This document shows, one piece after another, positions 62,470-64,000 of a stretch of 64,000 nucleotides of DNA. The DNA lies in NCBI RefSeq assembly GCF_018704125.1, contig NZ_JAGTIS010000002.1, positions 248,001 through 312,000 on the forward strand, written 5' to 3'. Made by a program: the position numbers and the translations under genes. The notes below the pieces were generated by a model. That model did no database searches, was not told the DNA's origin, and was given only the letters and a program-made list of their open reading frames with translations. Numbering within the stretch: position 1 is the stretch's first letter; every line of letters starts with the position of its first letter. The DNA comes from Metapseudomonas boanensis. Its GTDB lineage: Bacteria; Pseudomonadota; Gammaproteobacteria; Pseudomonadales; Pseudomonadaceae.

Positions 62470-63585
62470 CTACTTGGCGGCCCAGCCGTTGAAGCGCTGC
62501 TCCAGTTCCTCGCCATGGTCGACCCAGAACTCGACATTCATCGGCAGGGCCTGGGTCATGTTCTGCGGCGAACTCGGCAGCATCTGGGTCAGCGACGGGT
62601 CGAGGCTGGCCAGCGTCTTCTGATTGGTCGGCCCGTACGGAATCAGTTTCACGTAATCGGCTTGGTGCTCGGGCTTATTGATGAAGGCGATCAGGCGGTG
62701 CGCCTGGTCAGCATGACGCGAGCCCTTGATGATGGCCCAGTAGTCCATGCCGTAGAGGCTTCCCGGCCAGACCACCGAGAAGTTGCGCCCTTCCTGGCGC
62801 GCTGCCGCAACGCGGCCGCTGTAGACCGAGGTCATGCTCACGTCGCCCGCCGCCAGCCATTGCACCGGCTGCGCGCCGGCCTCCCACCACTGGATATGTG
62901 GCTTGAGTTCATCCAGCTTGGCGAAGGCGCGCTCTACGCCCGCCGGGGTAGCCAGCACCTTGTAGACATCTTCCAGCTTGACGCCATCGGCCAGCAACGC
63001 GAACTCCAGGTTGTAGACCGCACGCTTGCGCAAGCCACGCTTGCCCGGAAACTGCTTCACGTCCCAGAAATCGGCCCAGGACGCTGGCGCCTTGGCCAGT
63101 TTGTCGACGTCATAGGCCAACGCCACGCTCCACACCATGGACGCCGAGCCGCATTCCTGCGCGGCATCCGGAATCAGCTCGCGGGTATCGCCCAGCTTCT
63201 GCCAGTCGAGGCGTTCGAACATGCCCTCGTCACAACCGCGTGCCAGGTCGGGAGCCTCGATCTGCACCAGATCCCAATCGGTGTGGCCGGTATCGACCAT
63301 GACCTTGATACGCGCCAATTCACCGTTGTACTCGCTCTCGACCAGCGGCTTGCCGTCTGCCTTGCCGAAGGGTTTGAAGAAGGCATCGCTGATAGCTTTC
63401 TGCCCGGCACCACCGTAGCTGACCACCACCATCTGGTCGGCGGCCTGGGCACCTCCGACCGCCAGCACAAGGCTGGCCAAGAAACCGTAGCAGGCAGATT
63501 TGATGCCTGGATGAGGGCGGCGCGTGATCGGCGACGCCGGGCAGTGGGGATCGGAATGCAGGACAGGCCTGGGCTTTCGACTCAT
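62470..63585 (-). CDS. Polyamine-type ABC transporter substrate-binding protein
   Basis: A 371-residue periplasmic binding protein. A signal peptide (hydrophobic core YGFLASLVLAVGG, cleavage near AQA-AD) follows an unusually long basic N-terminus of about 30 residues. The start ATG 63585 has AAGAGGTG well placed, so the long leader seems real. The body resembles the PotD/PotF family (VVVSYGGAGQKAISDAFFKPF, WDLVQIEAPDLARGC, WADFWDVKQFPGKRG). The ligand is probably a polyamine or related amine, not determined. No permease or ATPase gene is downstream; partners may lie right of the window. It is divergent from a EutQ-like cupin. Confidence 0.85.
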   Translation of the reverse strand: MSRKPRPVLHSDPHCPASPITRRPHPGIKSACYGFLASLVLAVGGAQAADQMVVVSYGGAGQKAISDAFFKPFGKADGKPLVESEYNGELARIKVMVDTGHTDWDLVQIEAPDLARGCDEGMFERLDWQKLGDTRELIPDAAQECGSASMVWSVALAYDVDKLAKAPASWADFWDVKQFPGKRGLRKRAVYNLEFALLADGVKLEDVYKVLATPAGVERAFAKLDELKPHIQWWEAGAQPVQWLAAGDVSMTSVYSGRVAAARQEGRNFSVVWPGSLYGMDYWAIIKGSRHADQAHRLIAFINKPEHQADYVKLIPYGPTNQKTLASLDPSLTQMLPSSPQNMTQALPMNVEFWVDHGEELEQRFNGWAAK

Positions 63586-63649
63586 GGCGGTTCACCTCTT
63601 GTTTTTGTTGTAGAGCGCCCGGGAAGAGGGCTGAGGGAAAACTAGCCAG

Positions 63650-63686
63650 CCATAAGTAAAAAAACAAGTTGATTTTTTACTTATGG
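63650..63686. promoter_or_regulatory. Candidate operator palindrome between the binding protein and cupin genes
   Basis: CCATAAGTAAAAAA (63650-63663) is a perfect inverted copy of TTTTTTACTTATGG (63673-63686) around nine bases. It lies between the divergent starts at 63585 and 63747 and overlaps a possible promoter (TTGATT at 63669, TTCTAA at 63692, 17-base spacing). It may bind a dimeric regulator of both genes. Confidence 0.5.
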
Positions 63687-63746
63687 TAAATTTCTAATGA
63701 AAACACAAGAACAACACCCGGCCGGGTCCGGCCGCAGGAGCCCCCC

Positions 63747-64000
63747 ATGTCCGACGTCATTCACTTCAAGCGTGCCGAACAGACCTTCCAGCCTTACTCT
63801 GGCCAGCCGCTGGAGCGCGCCGCGATCTGCCGGCTGATCGGCACCGAAGCCAGCAGCACCATGGGCGCGGGCCTGGCACGCTTCGACAACTGTTCCATCA
63901 GCTGGACGGTGCTCTACGACGAGCTGATCGTGGTGCTGGAAGGCCGCTTCCGCCTGCGTCTGGGTGATCGCCTGATCGAGGCTGCGCCAGGCGACGTTAT
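63747..64000 (+). CDS. EutQ-like cupin protein, N-terminal part (runs off the window)
   Basis: The first 84 codons read MSDVIHFKRAEQTFQPYSG, then GTEASSTMGAGLARFDNCSISWTV, and the cupin core ELIVVLEGRFRLRLGDRLIEAAPGDV. This matches the EutQ-type single-domain cupins found near amine catabolism and transport genes in pseudomonads. CAGGAG lies six bases before the ATG. Its reaction is unknown; with the divergent polyamine-type binding protein it suggests a role in amine use. Confidence 0.82.
   Translation, partial: MSDVIHFKRAEQTFQPYSGQPLERAAICRLIGTEASSTMGAGLARFDNCSISWTVLYDELIVVLEGRFRLRLGDRLIEAAPGDV

Overview
The window is a stretch of conserved chromosome from a GC-rich gammaproteobacterium, almost certainly a Pseudomonas. 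From memory, the gene order follows the P. aeruginosa PAO1 block running from about PA4927 to PA4974: ygiQ, nicD, alr, dnaB, rplI-rpsR-rpsF, rlmB-rnr, tandem tRNA-Leu, purA-hisZ, hflC-hflK-hflX-hfq-miaA-mutL-amiB-tsaE-nnrD, queG, orn, rsgA, motBA, an HDOD gene, rhdA, psd, fimW, fimX, serB, parC, parE, cpdA, aspP, thiC, tolC. The short palindromic repeats (GTAGGAGC...GCTCCTAC and GTAGCCCGGAT types) look like those of non-aeruginosa pseudomonads. I do not name a species.

Layout. 1-1372: partial transglutaminase-like protein. 1.8-9.4 kb: YgiQ radical SAM protein, the membrane diguanylate cyclase NicD, alanine racemase, DnaB, L9. 9.4-15.3 kb: rpsF-rpsR-DUF2232-rplI operon with a candidate S6:S18 autoregulatory leader, then rnr-rlmB and two identical tRNA-Leu(CAG) genes behind a strong promoter. 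15.4-20.4 kb: a chemoreceptor gene with an in-frame stop in its first membrane helix, then purA, hisZ and a small DUF2065 protein. 20.4-30.5 kb: the nnrD-tsaE-amiB-mutL-miaA-hfq-hflX-hflK-hflC supercluster, tightly packed with several start/stop overlaps. 30.5-33.3 kb: queG, orn, rsgA. 33.3-34.0 kb: decayed insertion sequence. 34.0-43.4 kb: motB-motA, HDOD protein, rhodanese, phosphatidylserine decarboxylase, and the c-di-GMP proteins FimW and FimX. 43.4-47.8 kb: a small mobile element, serB, a divergent YtjB-like membrane protein and a PqiC-type lipoprotein. 47.9-56.3 kb: topoisomerase IV (parC, parE) with accessory genes, then yqiA-like esterase, cpdA, DUF1249 and aspP. 56.5-64.0 kb: RsiV-like lipoprotein, cytX-thiC under a TPP riboswitch, tolC, a polyamine-type binding protein and a divergent partial cupin.

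Most of the window is housekeeping: DNA replication, repair and decatenation, translation, RNA decay, cofactor synthesis, plus surface behaviour (flagellar stator, type IV pilus regulation by c-di-GMP). The least ordinary content is small-scale. A 656-bp remnant of an ISL3-type insertion sequence has identical 8-bp T8 flanks inside the rsgA terminator. A 262-bp inverted-repeat element with 7-bp flanking duplications sits in the loop of the former fimX/serB terminator. The chemoreceptor gene carries a nonsense codon. The YtjB-like protein ends in what looks like a degenerate class III nucleotidyl cyclase fold. I see no rRNA genes, CRISPR arrays, prophages or intact transposons.
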